A stretch of 64,000 nt of DNA. It comes from Candidatus Scalindua sp. (GTDB lineage Bacteria; Planctomycetota; Brocadiia; Brocadiales; Scalinduaceae). The stretch is from NCBI GenBank assembly GCA_021776915.1, contig JAIQZU010000054.1:35340-99339 (forward strand). Direction: 5' to 3'. The number at the start of each line of letters is the position of its first letter. The stretch's first letter is position 1. A program made the translations under genes and the position numbers. The notes under the pieces are model-generated. The model did no database searches. It saw only the letters and a program-made list of their open reading frames with translations, and was not told the origin of the DNA. Shown here piece by piece: positions 8,206 through 17,073 of this stretch.

Positions 8206-9149
8206 ACCATTGGCCCTAATTCCTGACTCTTACTTCTTACCGTCTCACCTTGTGCCTCCATCTTACTTAAAGCGTCAACTATCACTTTCTGTGCGGCTTC
8301 TACCTCTGCCAGCGGTTTCGGGCCTAATATCTGTTGTTCCTCAGTGACCATAGCACCCATACGTTTTGACATATTCTTAAATATTTTATCGGCTACATCC
8401 TTGCTGGCCGTCTTTAAGCTCATGGCAATAGTTGCGGTCTCAGTCTCAGACAACATCTGCCTCAATGCTTTATCTTCTACTATCGCAAGGTCCTCAAAAA
8501 CAAACATCAGTGTTTTTATTTCTTGTGCAATGTCAGGATTCTCCTCCTTTATACGCTGCATAATTGTTTTTTCCGTCACAGAATCGCTTCGATTAAGTAT
8601 TTCTGCAATAGCCCTGAATTTTCTTTCGTTTGGAGTATCCAACCTGTCTCCCAATGAGACCACTTTTGCCTCTAAAAGTTCATCAATCTGTTTAATTATC
8701 TGAACAGGCGGTGGTACTGAAGTAGCCATCTTATTTAACACGTCTAGCCTTAATTCTTCAGGCAATGAACCTACTACATCTGCTGACTGTTGTGGTTCAA
8801 GATAGGACAATATCAGTGCAATTAACTGGTTATGCTCGCCAGAAAGTATTGACAAAATCTCTTCACTTATAAGATGCTTGAAATATCTGAACGGTATAAT
8901 GCTGGGCCTGTGATCCTTGATTACATCTATTATTTCTTCACTTTGACGCCAGGACTGAAATTCTCCCTTAAACTCATCAAGCACAGCCGTGGAAACTTCA
9001 CTATTAACATTTCTCATCCTCCCGATAATATCGCTAATCTCCGCAATCTCGGATTCCCCAAAGTTTCCAAGGATATCAGCAGCCATCTCCGGACCTAGAT
9101 TCAAAAGCAGTATTGCAACCTTTTCCTTACTCGTAAGCTGCTGGCTCAT
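8202..9149 (-). CDS. fliG: Flagellar motor switch protein FliG
   Basis: FliG is the rotor protein that contacts MotA. The 315-residue protein opens with LTSKEKVAILLLNLG and has a middle domain (about 105-190). The family's EHPQ motif reads EHNQ here (GEHNQLIALIL), with Asn in place of Pro. The C-terminal torque domain (about 210-300) holds FVFEDLAIVEDKALRQ and GPKPLAEVEAAQ with its charged ridge. It starts in an overlap with the fliF stop and runs four bases into fliH. Conventional length. Confidence 0.96.
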   Translation of the reverse strand: MSQQLTSKEKVAILLLNLGPEMAADILGNFGESEIAEISDIIGRMRNVNSEVSTAVLDEFKGEFQSWRQSEEIIDVIKDHRPSIIPFRYFKHLISEEILSILSGEHNQLIALILSYLEPQQSADVVGSLPEELRLDVLNKMATSVPPPVQIIKQIDELLEAKVVSLGDRLDTPNERKFRAIAEILNRSDSVTEKTIMQRIKEENPDIAQEIKTLMFVFEDLAIVEDKALRQMLSETETATIAMSLKTASKDVADKIFKNMSKRMGAMVTEEQQILGPKPLAEVEAAQKVIVDALSKMEAQGETVRSKSQELGPMV

Positions 9150-10708
9150 TATTCACTCTCCCTCAACCATTTCCTGACAAGATTACTTGTGGTTCTTGGA
9201 TCACTCTTTGTGTTATCAATTATATCGTTCCTCATTGCTATACGTTTTTCATCTATTTTACTCTGTCTTGCTGCTTGAATTTCATCAGCCTGTTCTTCAA
9301 GCTCAGAAGGTGCATCATATGTAGCATAACCTACCCCAACTTGTTGTGGTACCAGAATACGCTTTAATGCTCTTGTTGCAAACAAAAGGAATGCAAGGAC
9401 AGCAATCACCAGAGAGCTGCTCCTGACAATTGACAGTATGAATTCTTTTCTGTCTAAACCCTCAACACTCTCCTCATCAACAAATACTGGAAGATGATGC
9501 TGGAATTTCACGCTCTGTATCTCAAACTTATCACTTCTTGGTGGTAACTCATCAAGCCCTATTGCCTGTTTTACAATTGCTGCTATCTGCTTTAATTCTT
9601 CTTCCGTTCTAGGAACATATTTACTGTTCACTTTACCGTCTTCAGCTTCCTCTTCTTCATAATTACCATCAACGAGAACGGCAACTGTTAATCTCTTAAT
9701 ACTTGCATCGTGTTCAGATACAACCCGTTCTACTTTGCTCAATGCATATTGTGTAGTTTCGGTTTCTTCTGATTCTTTAGACATTCCACCAGAATTATTG
9801 CCACCATTACTACCCTGAGGCGTTTCTGTTGATTGAGTCGCAATAACCTGGCTTATGGGCACTCTTCCTTCCTTATCGTATTCTGTTTGTTTTTCATCGA
9901 GATGCTTAAAATCCAGATCAGCACTCACTTTAACAATCGCCTTACCGGGGCCAGTCATCTTTTCAATTATACTCATTGCTTTGGATGCATAATAATCTTC
10001 TATCTTTCTACTTAAATCAAATTGATTTGTAATTACTCCGGACAGCTTCGATTCTCCACTCCTTGATAACAAATTACCCCTGCTGTCTGTAATAGTAATG
10101 TCTTCGGTGCTTAATCCCTCTACGCTTGTACTAACAAGATGTGTAATGCCGGCTATTATTTCAGCCCTTAAGACATTTCTCTTTCTCATCTTTATTACAA
10201 CGGAAGCTGTAGATGGTTTTTCTTCTTTAATAAATAATGAAGGTTCGGGTATTACTATCTGAACCTTTGCCCACTCTACTCCATCCAACTGTGCAATAGT
10301 TTTTGATAATTCACCCTGAAGCGCTCTTCTATAATTAATTTTTTGTGCCAGGTCGGACATGCCAAACTGAACTTTATCAAATAGTTCAAAACCAACTTCA
10401 CCTCTTGGTAAACTGTTCTCCGCAAGGGCCATTCTTGCCTCATATATTTTGTTTGCAGGCACCAATACTGTAGAACCATTATCCTTTACTTTGTATACTA
10501 TATTATTATCTCTCAGGTACGTTACAACCTCCGAAGCTTCCTTCTGGCTCAAGTCACTATACAAGAGTCCGAAATCAGGCGTCCTTACCCATAATGTGAC
10601 TGCAAGCAAACCGGCTATAAAGCCCAGTATCACTATAACAAAGGTAAGCCTCTGTCCGAAACTTGTCCCGTTCCATATATTCCCAAATTGCTCTACTATC
10701 TGACTCAA
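9149..10708 (-). CDS. fliF: Flagellar MS-ring protein FliF
   Basis: FliF builds the MS-ring in the inner membrane. The 519 residues have a first membrane helix (about 18-38), ring-building motifs (about 45-225, with LPRGEVGFELFDK and a PEPSLF...PSTASVV stretch) and a periplasmic beta-collar region. A second helix (about 425-445, SLVIAVLAFLLFATRAL) precedes a cytoplasmic tail that binds FliG. The start is a TTG at 10708, the only start-like codon in the right place, with AAGGAGA eight bases upstream. A sigma-54 type promoter lies at 10780-10794, so fliF probably heads its own transcript through fliN. Confidence 0.96.
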   Translation of the reverse strand: MSQIVEQFGNIWNGTSFGQRLTFVIVILGFIAGLLAVTLWVRTPDFGLLYSDLSQKEASEVVTYLRDNNIVYKVKDNGSTVLVPANKIYEARMALAENSLPRGEVGFELFDKVQFGMSDLAQKINYRRALQGELSKTIAQLDGVEWAKVQIVIPEPSLFIKEEKPSTASVVIKMRKRNVLRAEIIAGITHLVSTSVEGLSTEDITITDSRGNLLSRSGESKLSGVITNQFDLSRKIEDYYASKAMSIIEKMTGPGKAIVKVSADLDFKHLDEKQTEYDKEGRVPISQVIATQSTETPQGSNGGNNSGGMSKESEETETTQYALSKVERVVSEHDASIKRLTVAVLVDGNYEEEEAEDGKVNSKYVPRTEEELKQIAAIVKQAIGLDELPPRSDKFEIQSVKFQHHLPVFVDEESVEGLDRKEFILSIVRSSSLVIAVLAFLLFATRALKRILVPQQVGVGYATYDAPSELEEQADEIQAARQSKIDEKRIAMRNDIIDNTKSDPRTTSNLVRKWLRESE

Positions 10709-10779
10709 TTAAATGTCTCCTTGTAACAACGATTTTATTCAGGTTTAGCTTTGGACTTGAAAGCTGTTTTTGTAAATTC

Positions 10780-10794
10780 GCAAATAAGATACCA
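10780..10794 (-). promoter_or_regulatory. Sigma-54 promoter before fliF
   Basis: On the minus strand the site reads TGGTATCTTATTTGC. It has GG and GC elements ten bases apart and fits TGGYAY-N5-TTGC, which also fits three other sites in this window. Transcription would begin near 10768, about 60 bases before the fliF start. Confidence 0.75.
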
Positions 10795-11290
10795 TAAGAT
10801 AAAATTCCACATTTAAAGATTATCTAATCCATATAATGATCTAAGACATGTTAAAATAAGCAATTCCCGTCTTATCTATATTAGCAGCTTATGGTACAAA
10901 ATATTTTACGAGTCTTAATATAGTTATAAACGTAGCATTTCTGAACCAATCGTAGTTTTATTAAACAAGACTCCCATAATAACAATTGTGAAATTCATGT
11001 TGCGGGTTGGCAGGTTTTCTGGTTGCTGATGTGAAAGAAATAATACTAATTCCGAAGTTAATGAGTTGGAGGGTGGATAAAGATGGATTCGATTTGTCCT
11101 CGTCCAAATGACTCGGCCGCCAGCCCACGTCCTACCTAGTTGTCCTGACGGAAGCTGGCACCTACCCTACTGGTAGCTGCAGGTTTCCTGATTAAGGGCT
11201 ACGGGCTTTCTGATTGAATATTCTGATATTCGGGTTACTGAAAATAGCTACATTCCGCAACTCGAAATCCACGGTTGCAAGACCTGTACC
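10795..11290. other. Intergenic region between fliE and fliF
   Basis: No ORF with a ribosome site or recognisable product is present. The first 200 bases are AT-rich. A GC-richer island at about 11085-11215 holds the short inverted pair CTGGCACCTACCC/CTACTGGTAGCTG. It could encode a small RNA, but nothing decides that. Confidence 0.4.
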
Positions 11291-11590
11291 TTACACTTGC
11301 ATACGCATTATTTCTTTATATGCATCAATAAGTTTGTTGCGGGTCTCCATCATGAACTTAAAACTTACTTCTGCTTTAGACATTGCAATCATCACTTCAT
11401 GAACATTTTCAACTTTGCCTGTTGCAAAGTTTTCTACTGATTCACCTGCCTTAACCTGCAGGTCGTTTACTTCATTAACAAAATTACTGACTGTTTCCTT
11501 AAAACCAACTCCGCTTTGCTTTTCGGCTTTGTCAAATTTCAGATCAACCTTATTATCGTTCTTTATCGGACCAATTGGGAGAATGTCCAT
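11291..11590 (-). CDS. fliE: Flagellar hook-basal body protein FliE
   Basis: FliE connects the MS-ring to the proximal rod. The 99-residue protein has a variable N-terminus. Its conserved helical C-terminus (about 30-99) contains VENFATGKVENVHEVMIAMSKAE and a final VSFKFMMETRNKLIDAYKEIMRMQV-like helix, the hallmark of the family. It starts six bases after flgC, forming flgB-flgC-fliE in the common order. Length is typical (about 100). Confidence 0.95.
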   Translation of the reverse strand: MDILPIGPIKNDNKVDLKFDKAEKQSGVGFKETVSNFVNEVNDLQVKAGESVENFATGKVENVHEVMIAMSKAEVSFKFMMETRNKLIDAYKEIMRMQV

Positions 11591-11596
11591 CTCACT

Positions 11597-12040
11597 TTAC
11601 CTCCTTATAATGTTAAGCGCCTTCTCACCCATCTTTCTAAATGCAGAAATAACAGATGTGTTGGCTTCATATGATCTTGATGCGGCAATCATATCTACCA
11701 TTTCCTTTGCAATACTCACATTTGGCATATTTACAAATCCTTCCTTATTTGCCTGTGGATGCCCGGGAATATAAACCATATTAGGCGGCAGTTTGGATTC
11801 TGTTACCCCCTTTATTTTTACACCGCTGAGCATTTTGTTATTTGACTTACTTCCACTTATGGATTTATTTAAAACACTGGAAAATTCCACCTCTTTTCTT
11901 TTATATGGACCTCCATCTGATGTTTCTGTAACTTGAGCATTTGCTATATTACTCGCTATAACGCCCATCCTTGCTCTCTCCGCTGTAAGGCCGGAGGCAC
12001 TAATGTCTAAAACAGAAAATGGCTTATCAAATATAGGCAT
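11597..12040 (-). CDS. flgC: Flagellar basal-body rod protein FlgC
   Basis: FlgC is a proximal rod subunit. The 147 residues begin with the rod N-terminal motif (LDISASGLTAERARMGVIASNIANAQV, about 10-36) and end with the rod/hook C-terminal helix (SIAKEMVDMIAASRSYEANTSVISAFR, about 112-138). These pack as a coiled coil in the rod. It is separated from flgB by a copy of the 255-bp repeat rather than the usual few bases. The putative flgB promoter transcript would have to cross that repeat to reach flgC and fliE. Confidence 0.96.
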   Translation of the reverse strand: MPIFDKPFSVLDISASGLTAERARMGVIASNIANAQVTETSDGGPYKRKEVEFSSVLNKSISGSKSNNKMLSGVKIKGVTESKLPPNMVYIPGHPQANKEGFVNMPNVSIAKEMVDMIAASRSYEANTSVISAFRKMGEKALNIIRR

Positions 12041-12093
12041 GTTTACTACTCTCCTTTCTGACTATTTTACCATATTGTTTTTTTCAATTTAGG

Positions 12094-12346
12094 GGCTGCC
12101 TAAAGGCAACAACTCTTAAAGAGAATATCGAATAATGAACACCGAATAATGAATTCTAAATTCGATATTCGATATTCGATATTCGACGTTCAATATTCAT
12201 TATTCAATTATTATTGAAATTTCCTATACATCAAGTTAGGTCGCTATCGCGACAAAAGACTATCCTTCGACTCCGCTCAGGATGACGTCACACTGAGCGG
12301 AGTCGAAGTGCTATCAACATTGAAATTCCTATGCACTAAATTAGGC
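12094..12346. repeat. Dispersed ~255-bp repeat, copy B
   Basis: This is the near-identical, same-orientation partner of 547-806. It differs by a few extra ATTCGATATTCG units and lacks the ~25-base internal duplication. It is followed by a small perfect hairpin, GCCCGCC-AA-GGCGGGC (12378-12393). Together they fill the 398-base space between flgB and flgC. Confidence 0.85.
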
Positions 12347-12438
12347 CTTCGGCAGCTTTAATTTCTATGCGGTAGGAGCCCGCCAAGGCGGGCGATCGCA
12401 AAGCTGAGCTTAGCTCCGATATCCGAAATCACAAAAAT

Positions 12439-12798
12439 CTATTTTCCCTCTATCGCAGCGACCATACCTTTAAATTTCTTAGATAGGATTTCCAGGTATA
12501 CATTGTGCCTGTCAGACATCTGATAAAAAGATACCAGCTCCTTATCCAAATCTACGTTGTTACCGTCTTTCCTGGTACTTTTATCACCTGACAAAGTTAT
12601 CTTTTCCTGTATATCCTTAATTTTGCTGATATTCTTGCTTTCAACAGCCTTTACCAATTCATTTTGAAACGAAACATCATATTTCTTGAATCCAGGTGTA
12701 TTAGCATTAGCGATATTATTGGCACTTACTTTATTCTTCGTAGTGGTTAAATCCAGTAACTTTGATAACAGTACGACACCCTTATCTGAAAAGTCCAT
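12439..12798 (-). CDS. flgB: Flagellar basal-body rod protein FlgB
   Basis: FlgB is the first proximal rod protein. I start it at the ATG at 12798 (119 residues, MDFSDKGVVLLSKLLDLTT), which has GGAGGTGA six bases upstream. A TTG two codons earlier overlaps that ribosome site. The rod motif NKVSANNIANANTPGFKKYDVSF is at about 20-45, and the C-terminus (YQMSDRHNVYLEILSKKF) carries the second rod helix. A sigma-54 type promoter lies about 55 bases upstream. The convergence of promoter, ribosome site and rod motifs makes this the head gene of flgBC-fliE. Confidence 0.95.
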   Translation of the reverse strand: MDFSDKGVVLLSKLLDLTTTKNKVSANNIANANTPGFKKYDVSFQNELVKAVESKNISKIKDIQEKITLSGDKSTRKDGNNVDLDKELVSFYQMSDRHNVYLEILSKKFKGMVAAIEGK

Positions 12799-12852
12799 TC
12801 TCAATCACCTCCAATAATATTTCACATTTGCACTACGCCCAAAGTAAAATTA

Positions 12853-12867
12853 GCAAAACTTATACCA
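12853..12867 (-). promoter_or_regulatory. Sigma-54 promoter before flgB
   Basis: The minus strand reads TGGTATAAGTTTTGC. GG and GC are ten bases apart and the -12 element is TTGC. Expected start is about 12841, 43 bases before the flgB ATG. It fits the same TGGYAY-N5-TTGC pattern as the site before fliF. Confidence 0.75.
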
Positions 12868-12998
12868 CAGCAAATTATAGTTCTCAGTTTCAGGAACTAT
12901 CACTTATTCTGCCTGTTTTACACAAAATAGCCGTTTTTAAAACGAGTTGAGACTTAGACGTCAAATGTTATCTGTTCCGGAAGGGAAATAATTGACTA

Positions 12999-14423
12999 CT
13001 ATACGGAAAAACTTTCCTCCTCAACCCTGCTTTCTTCATCAATTTCAGTATCAGCATTTAAATCATAACCTGATTCTAAACTCTTATACCGGCTCAGCTT
13101 GTTTCTCAATGTGCGGGGAGTAACGTCAAGTATCTCAGCAGCCCTGGTCTTGTTGCCACCCGTATTTTCAAGTGTCTTGTATATAAGCTCCCTTTCCACA
13201 TCCTCTATAGTCTGCCCGACAGATAATCCGTCACTCTTTCCAGGCTTATTAACATTTAACATATGTTCAAAATGCTCCGGCAGCAGCACTTCTGAATCAA
13301 TCATAACCGTACATCTGTGTACCAAATTCTTCATTTCCCTGACATTGCCTCGCCAGTCATATTGCACCAGAACGTCCATAGCTTCCTTACTTATACTTTT
13401 CAATGGGATATCTGTCCCGGATTTGTATTTGTTTAAAAAATATTCTGCCAAGACAGGGATATCATCCCTTCTCTCTCTTAAAGGAGGCAGGGTTACGGGT
13501 ATTACGTTAAGCCTGAAATACAGATCCTGCCTGAAGTTGTTCTTTTCAATTTCCTGCAGTATATTTCTGTTTGTAGTGGCAATAATCCTTACATCTACCT
13601 TAAGCGTCTTGGAGCCTCCTACCCTTTCAAATTCCTCCTGTTCAAGGACTCTCAACAATTTTGCCTGAATCTTTGGAGATATTTCACTTATTTCATCTAA
13701 CAGCAGAGTACCGCCGTTTGCCAATTCAAAACGTCCTGTCCTCTTTGAATCTGCACCAGTGAATGCCCCTCTCTCATGTCCAAACAATTCGCTTTCCAAC
13801 AAACTTTCCGAAAGTGCAGCACAGTTAACCTTGATAAACGGCTTTGCTTTCCTCTGACTGTTTAAATATATAGAATGTGCAATAAGCTCCTTACCTGTCC
13901 CACTTTCACCCTGGATCAGTACACTGGCCTTGCTTTGAGCAATTCTTTTTACATCATTAAGCACCTCAAACATTTTTGAACGCTTGTCAATAACAAGGTC
14001 ATATTCCCCGTTATTATCTAATCTTGACCTCCAATATTTATTTTCATCAATCAGGCTCTGACGTTCCTGGATCCTTTTTAAAAGCAGTTCTATGTTATCA
14101 AGTGAAAACGGTTTTATGATATAATCGTATGCGCCTTTCTGCATTGCTTCAACTGCAGATTCAATACTGCCATATGCCGTCATAATCACAACTGTGGTAT
14201 CCTTTGTAGTTTTCTTTACTCTCTCCAGTACCTGTAACCCACCCATCCTTGGCATCCTCATGTCGAGGAATACCAGGTCATAATTCTGTTTATCAGCCAT
14301 ACTGACTGCTTCCTGCCCATCGCAGGCATTATCCACTGAGTAACCGTTTCTTTGTAGTGCCTCACTTAAATAACTTCTGCTGAGTTCATCATCATCTACT
14401 ACCAATATTCTTTCGATACTCAA
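12999..14423 (-). CDS. NtrC-family sigma-54 response regulator, probable flagellar regulator (FlgR-like)
   Basis: This is a transcription activator for RNA polymerase carrying sigma-54. The 474 residues hold a receiver (1-120; DDDE acid pocket, phospho-Asp in LVFLDMRMP, Lys in IIKPF). An AAA+ domain (about 145-385) has Walker A GESGTGKE and the sigma-54 contact loop GAFTGA. A Fis-type helix-turn-helix (about 415-450, NKTRAAEILDVTPRTL) follows. The TTG start at 14423 has GGAGGGG just upstream. It is the last gene of a three-gene operon with a kinase and a TPR protein, beside flgB, which has a sigma-54 promoter. I infer control of flagellar genes, as FlgS-FlgR does in Campylobacter. Confidence 0.9.
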   Translation of the reverse strand: MSIERILVVDDDELSRSYLSEALQRNGYSVDNACDGQEAVSMADKQNYDLVFLDMRMPRMGGLQVLERVKKTTKDTTVVIMTAYGSIESAVEAMQKGAYDYIIKPFSLDNIELLLKRIQERQSLIDENKYWRSRLDNNGEYDLVIDKRSKMFEVLNDVKRIAQSKASVLIQGESGTGKELIAHSIYLNSQRKAKPFIKVNCAALSESLLESELFGHERGAFTGADSKRTGRFELANGGTLLLDEISEISPKIQAKLLRVLEQEEFERVGGSKTLKVDVRIIATTNRNILQEIEKNNFRQDLYFRLNVIPVTLPPLRERRDDIPVLAEYFLNKYKSGTDIPLKSISKEAMDVLVQYDWRGNVREMKNLVHRCTVMIDSEVLLPEHFEHMLNVNKPGKSDGLSVGQTIEDVERELIYKTLENTGGNKTRAAEILDVTPRTLRNKLSRYKSLESGYDLNADTEIDEESRVEEESFSV

Positions 14424-14436
14424 TTTTCCCCTCCAT

Positions 14437-15747
14437 TCAGACCATTACATGACTCAAATGACTTGTTTCATTTGACGCGTTTAGTGTAGCATATTGACTG
14501 GTTGGTAAATTCACTAAAATTGTTGTTCCCTTTTCGTGTTCACTAACAATGTTTATCCGCCCCTCATGAAGTTCAATAATTTTGCGAACTATCGCCAGCC
14601 CCAACCCTGTCCCATCATCTTTTGTAGTAAAAAACGGCTCAAAAATCTTTTCAATAGTACTGTCATTGATACCATTGCCAGTATCAACAAAACCAATTTG
14701 TATTTTTGGTATATCATTAGTGTCTGATTTTCGTGTAAATATTTTAATCTGACCACCTTCAGGCATGGATTGGATAGCATTAAGCATAATGTTTAAGAAA
14801 GCCTGCTGCAATCGATCAGGATCACATAAAACAAAATCATCACAGCAATCATAATCTTTTTCGATCTGAATACCCCTACTGCCTTTCTGGTCCAATTCCT
14901 GATAAGCAAAGAGAAGAGCTTTATCAATAATCTTTGATAATTCGTATTTCATCAGGTTGAGTTTGATCGGACGTGCCAGAAACAATAAATCTGTAACTAT
15001 CTTATTTATGTTCTTCGTTCCCTTGATAATATGCTTAACAAGCCTGAGGCTGTCACCCTCAAGTTCACGCTCCAGCAGACATGCAAATCCTTCAATGCCA
15101 TTCAAAGGATTCCTTATCTCATGGGCAATACTTGCAGCCATGGTTCCAACAGTAACAAGATCGTTTGCGCTATTCAAACGACCTTTTAATTCACATATTT
15201 CTGATAAGTCTTGAAAAATCTCGACTACTCCTGTGATTGTACCACTTTCATCCTTCAGCACAGATATACAGCTCTCAATGCGTCTGATCTTTCCATCATC
15301 TGCTTCAATCATTCTTTTTACATTATCAATATTTTCTCTTTTTGACATTGACTCTAACAACAAGTCAACAAAACCACCAATATGACCCAGGGCGCTTCTA
15401 ATGTCTTTTCCTAACACATCCCCGGCAGCAACATTTAATGTTTCTTCAGCAACGTTGTTAAATGTAACAATCTTGCCACCAGTATCCACAGCAACCACAC
15501 TACTATGCATACTTCCCAGTATACTATTTAGAAACCGAGTTAGATTGTCCAGCTCCTGCACCTTTTTGTTAAGACATTCATTTGTATAAGCCATTTCCCG
15601 ATCTATCTCTTTAACTCTGCATTGTAACTGCTGATAAGAACTTTCAAGCTTCTGTGCATAATTATTAAAACTGTCAAATATAGTTAACAATTCTTTGACA
15701 TTGTTAAATTGTTTTATTTTCGCTTTGTATGAATTTGAGTTTCTCAT
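14437..15747 (-). CDS. Soluble PAS-domain histidine kinase (FlgS-like)
   Basis: The 436-residue kinase starts at the ATG at 15747, which overlaps the upstream stop as ATGA. A longer frame would run into the TPR gene. It has no membrane segment. A coiled-coil N-terminus (about 10-70) leads to a PAS domain (about 75-195). Next comes HisKA with the phospho-accepting His in ASIAHEIRNPLNGIEG (about 205-270). The ATPase domain (about 305-425) has NIMLNAIQSMP, VDTGNGI and DDGTGLGLAI boxes. A cytoplasmic kinase next to an NtrC regulator and flagellar genes suggests sensing of basal-body assembly. That role is inference. Confidence 0.88.
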   Translation of the reverse strand: MRNSNSYKAKIKQFNNVKELLTIFDSFNNYAQKLESSYQQLQCRVKEIDREMAYTNECLNKKVQELDNLTRFLNSILGSMHSSVVAVDTGGKIVTFNNVAEETLNVAAGDVLGKDIRSALGHIGGFVDLLLESMSKRENIDNVKRMIEADDGKIRRIESCISVLKDESGTITGVVEIFQDLSEICELKGRLNSANDLVTVGTMAASIAHEIRNPLNGIEGFACLLERELEGDSLRLVKHIIKGTKNINKIVTDLLFLARPIKLNLMKYELSKIIDKALLFAYQELDQKGSRGIQIEKDYDCCDDFVLCDPDRLQQAFLNIMLNAIQSMPEGGQIKIFTRKSDTNDIPKIQIGFVDTGNGINDSTIEKIFEPFFTTKDDGTGLGLAIVRKIIELHEGRINIVSEHEKGTTILVNLPTSQYATLNASNETSHLSHVMV

Positions 15748-16577
15748 TTTTTTATAGCCTTTACTATTTTTTCTTCTGCCCTGGCACGCCACTCGATATC
15801 CTGAATATACCATTGTGCCTGCTTGGCCCAATAAGTACCCTCATATCCATCCCGTAGCTCTCTATACACCTTTACTGCATCGTCATATAACTCCTGCTTC
15901 CTGTAGCAATTTGCAATTTGATATAATACCCATATTTTCTTCTCATTCTCTATCTTGTTTTCATCAATCAAATCATAAATTTCACATGCTAATTTATATT
16001 CACCCAATTTATATAAGTTTTCTGCAATCTCAAAGGGATGTACTATTTCCTCTCCATTTCTAATAACATCCTCTACTTCGCGCACTTTTTCATCTTCACT
16101 ATTAAGGGTAATTACCTCCTCTCCCTCATTCTCTTCTTCAGGGAATACAAGGGTATCTTGTTCGTCTAAAGGTTTCTCGCTATTTTCTTCATTTTCTTTT
16201 ATATAATTTGTTAATGCCACTTTACTCTCATTCTTTTCAACGTCTTCCTTCTTGCCTTTTTTCTCCATTTCTATTTTATTTTCTGCTAACTTCTTATCAT
16301 CTTTAAACTTTGATTTTAGTTTCTCCAACTCCGCTTTCTCTCTCTTTAATACTTCAAGCATGTCTACCATTTCAACCACATCTTTCATTTCGCTGTCAAG
16401 TTGATTATCAGTTGGCATAACCTCTGATATTTCTATGGCTTCGTCCCCAGGCATTAATCCACCCATCTCAACACCTCCATTAACTACATTCTTCTCCTCG
16501 CTCACAACGGTACCAGAAATACACAAACTAACTATGCCGAATACAACTAATATCAATATTTGTTTATAATTAATCAT
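15744..16577 (-). CDS. Secreted coiled-coil/TPR protein, head of the flagellar regulator operon
   Basis: The 277-residue protein has a signal peptide (about 1-25, ILILVVFGIVSLCISG), then a very acidic and lysine-rich coiled coil (about 50-150). Two or so TPR-like helices follow (about 185-275; NLYKLGEYKLACEIYDL, IANCYRKQELYDDAVKVYREL). I start it at the ATG at 16577 with GGGGGG eleven bases upstream. The longest frame would begin upstream of the sigma-54 promoter found at 16623-16637 and so cannot be right. An ATG at 16598 is an alternative. I do not recognise the family. Co-transcription with the kinase/NtrC pair suggests a periplasmic role in flagellar or envelope assembly. Confidence 0.8.
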   Translation of the reverse strand: MINYKQILILVVFGIVSLCISGTVVSEEKNVVNGGVEMGGLMPGDEAIEISEVMPTDNQLDSEMKDVVEMVDMLEVLKREKAELEKLKSKFKDDKKLAENKIEMEKKGKKEDVEKNESKVALTNYIKENEENSEKPLDEQDTLVFPEEENEGEEVITLNSEDEKVREVEDVIRNGEEIVHPFEIAENLYKLGEYKLACEIYDLIDENKIENEKKIWVLYQIANCYRKQELYDDAVKVYRELRDGYEGTYWAKQAQWYIQDIEWRARAEEKIVKAIKK

Positions 16578-16622
16578 CAAATAATCTACCCCCCTCATTT
16601 TATTAAACATTTTTGGAATAAC

Positions 16623-16637
16623 GCAAATGAAATGCCA
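16623..16637 (-). promoter_or_regulatory. Sigma-54 promoter before the TPR/kinase/NtrC operon
   Basis: The minus strand reads TGGCATTTCATTTGC, the best match to the sigma-54 consensus in the window. Expected start is about 16611, giving a 34-base leader before the ATG at 16577. Since the operon encodes an NtrC-type activator, self-activation is likely. Confidence 0.8.
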
Positions 16638-17073
16638 TGACTGGCCAAACATTCATGATACAAAGAATTCAAGCATAGCCTTAATATCAACATGCCTTAA
16701 GATATTTCCAGATAATGCTTTATAATAGCCGGAAATGACAGGGTGTAAATGTAGGTTGGAAATTAAAAGATAATTCGAGAGAATAATCAGGATTGTAAAT
16801 ACTGATTCTAGGTACTGCGTGGATTTTCTGTTTGTTTCTTGTACCTTTTGTATATTTTTAAAACAATGTCTTTTTCACACCACAGAGATTACACAACGTA
16901 TTAAATTTACTACACTTAGTTAAATAACAAGACATACTTCTTCCTGGAATGATGAGATGACAGTGTTGTCGCCGTACCGACGGCCAGGCAGACAAGGCCT
17001 GTTCATCTCTTATGCATGATATAGTGGCAACAGTAAGCTTGCCTGAGATTTACAGATTTGAAAGTCCGCCCCC
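16638..17073. other. Intergenic region, no gene seen
   Basis: AT-rich sequence with one GC-rich patch (about 16965-17005, GTCGCCGTACCGACGGCCAGG). No ORF with a ribosome site was found. It separates the flagellar-regulator operon from the TPR genes at 17074-19714. Confidence 0.4.
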
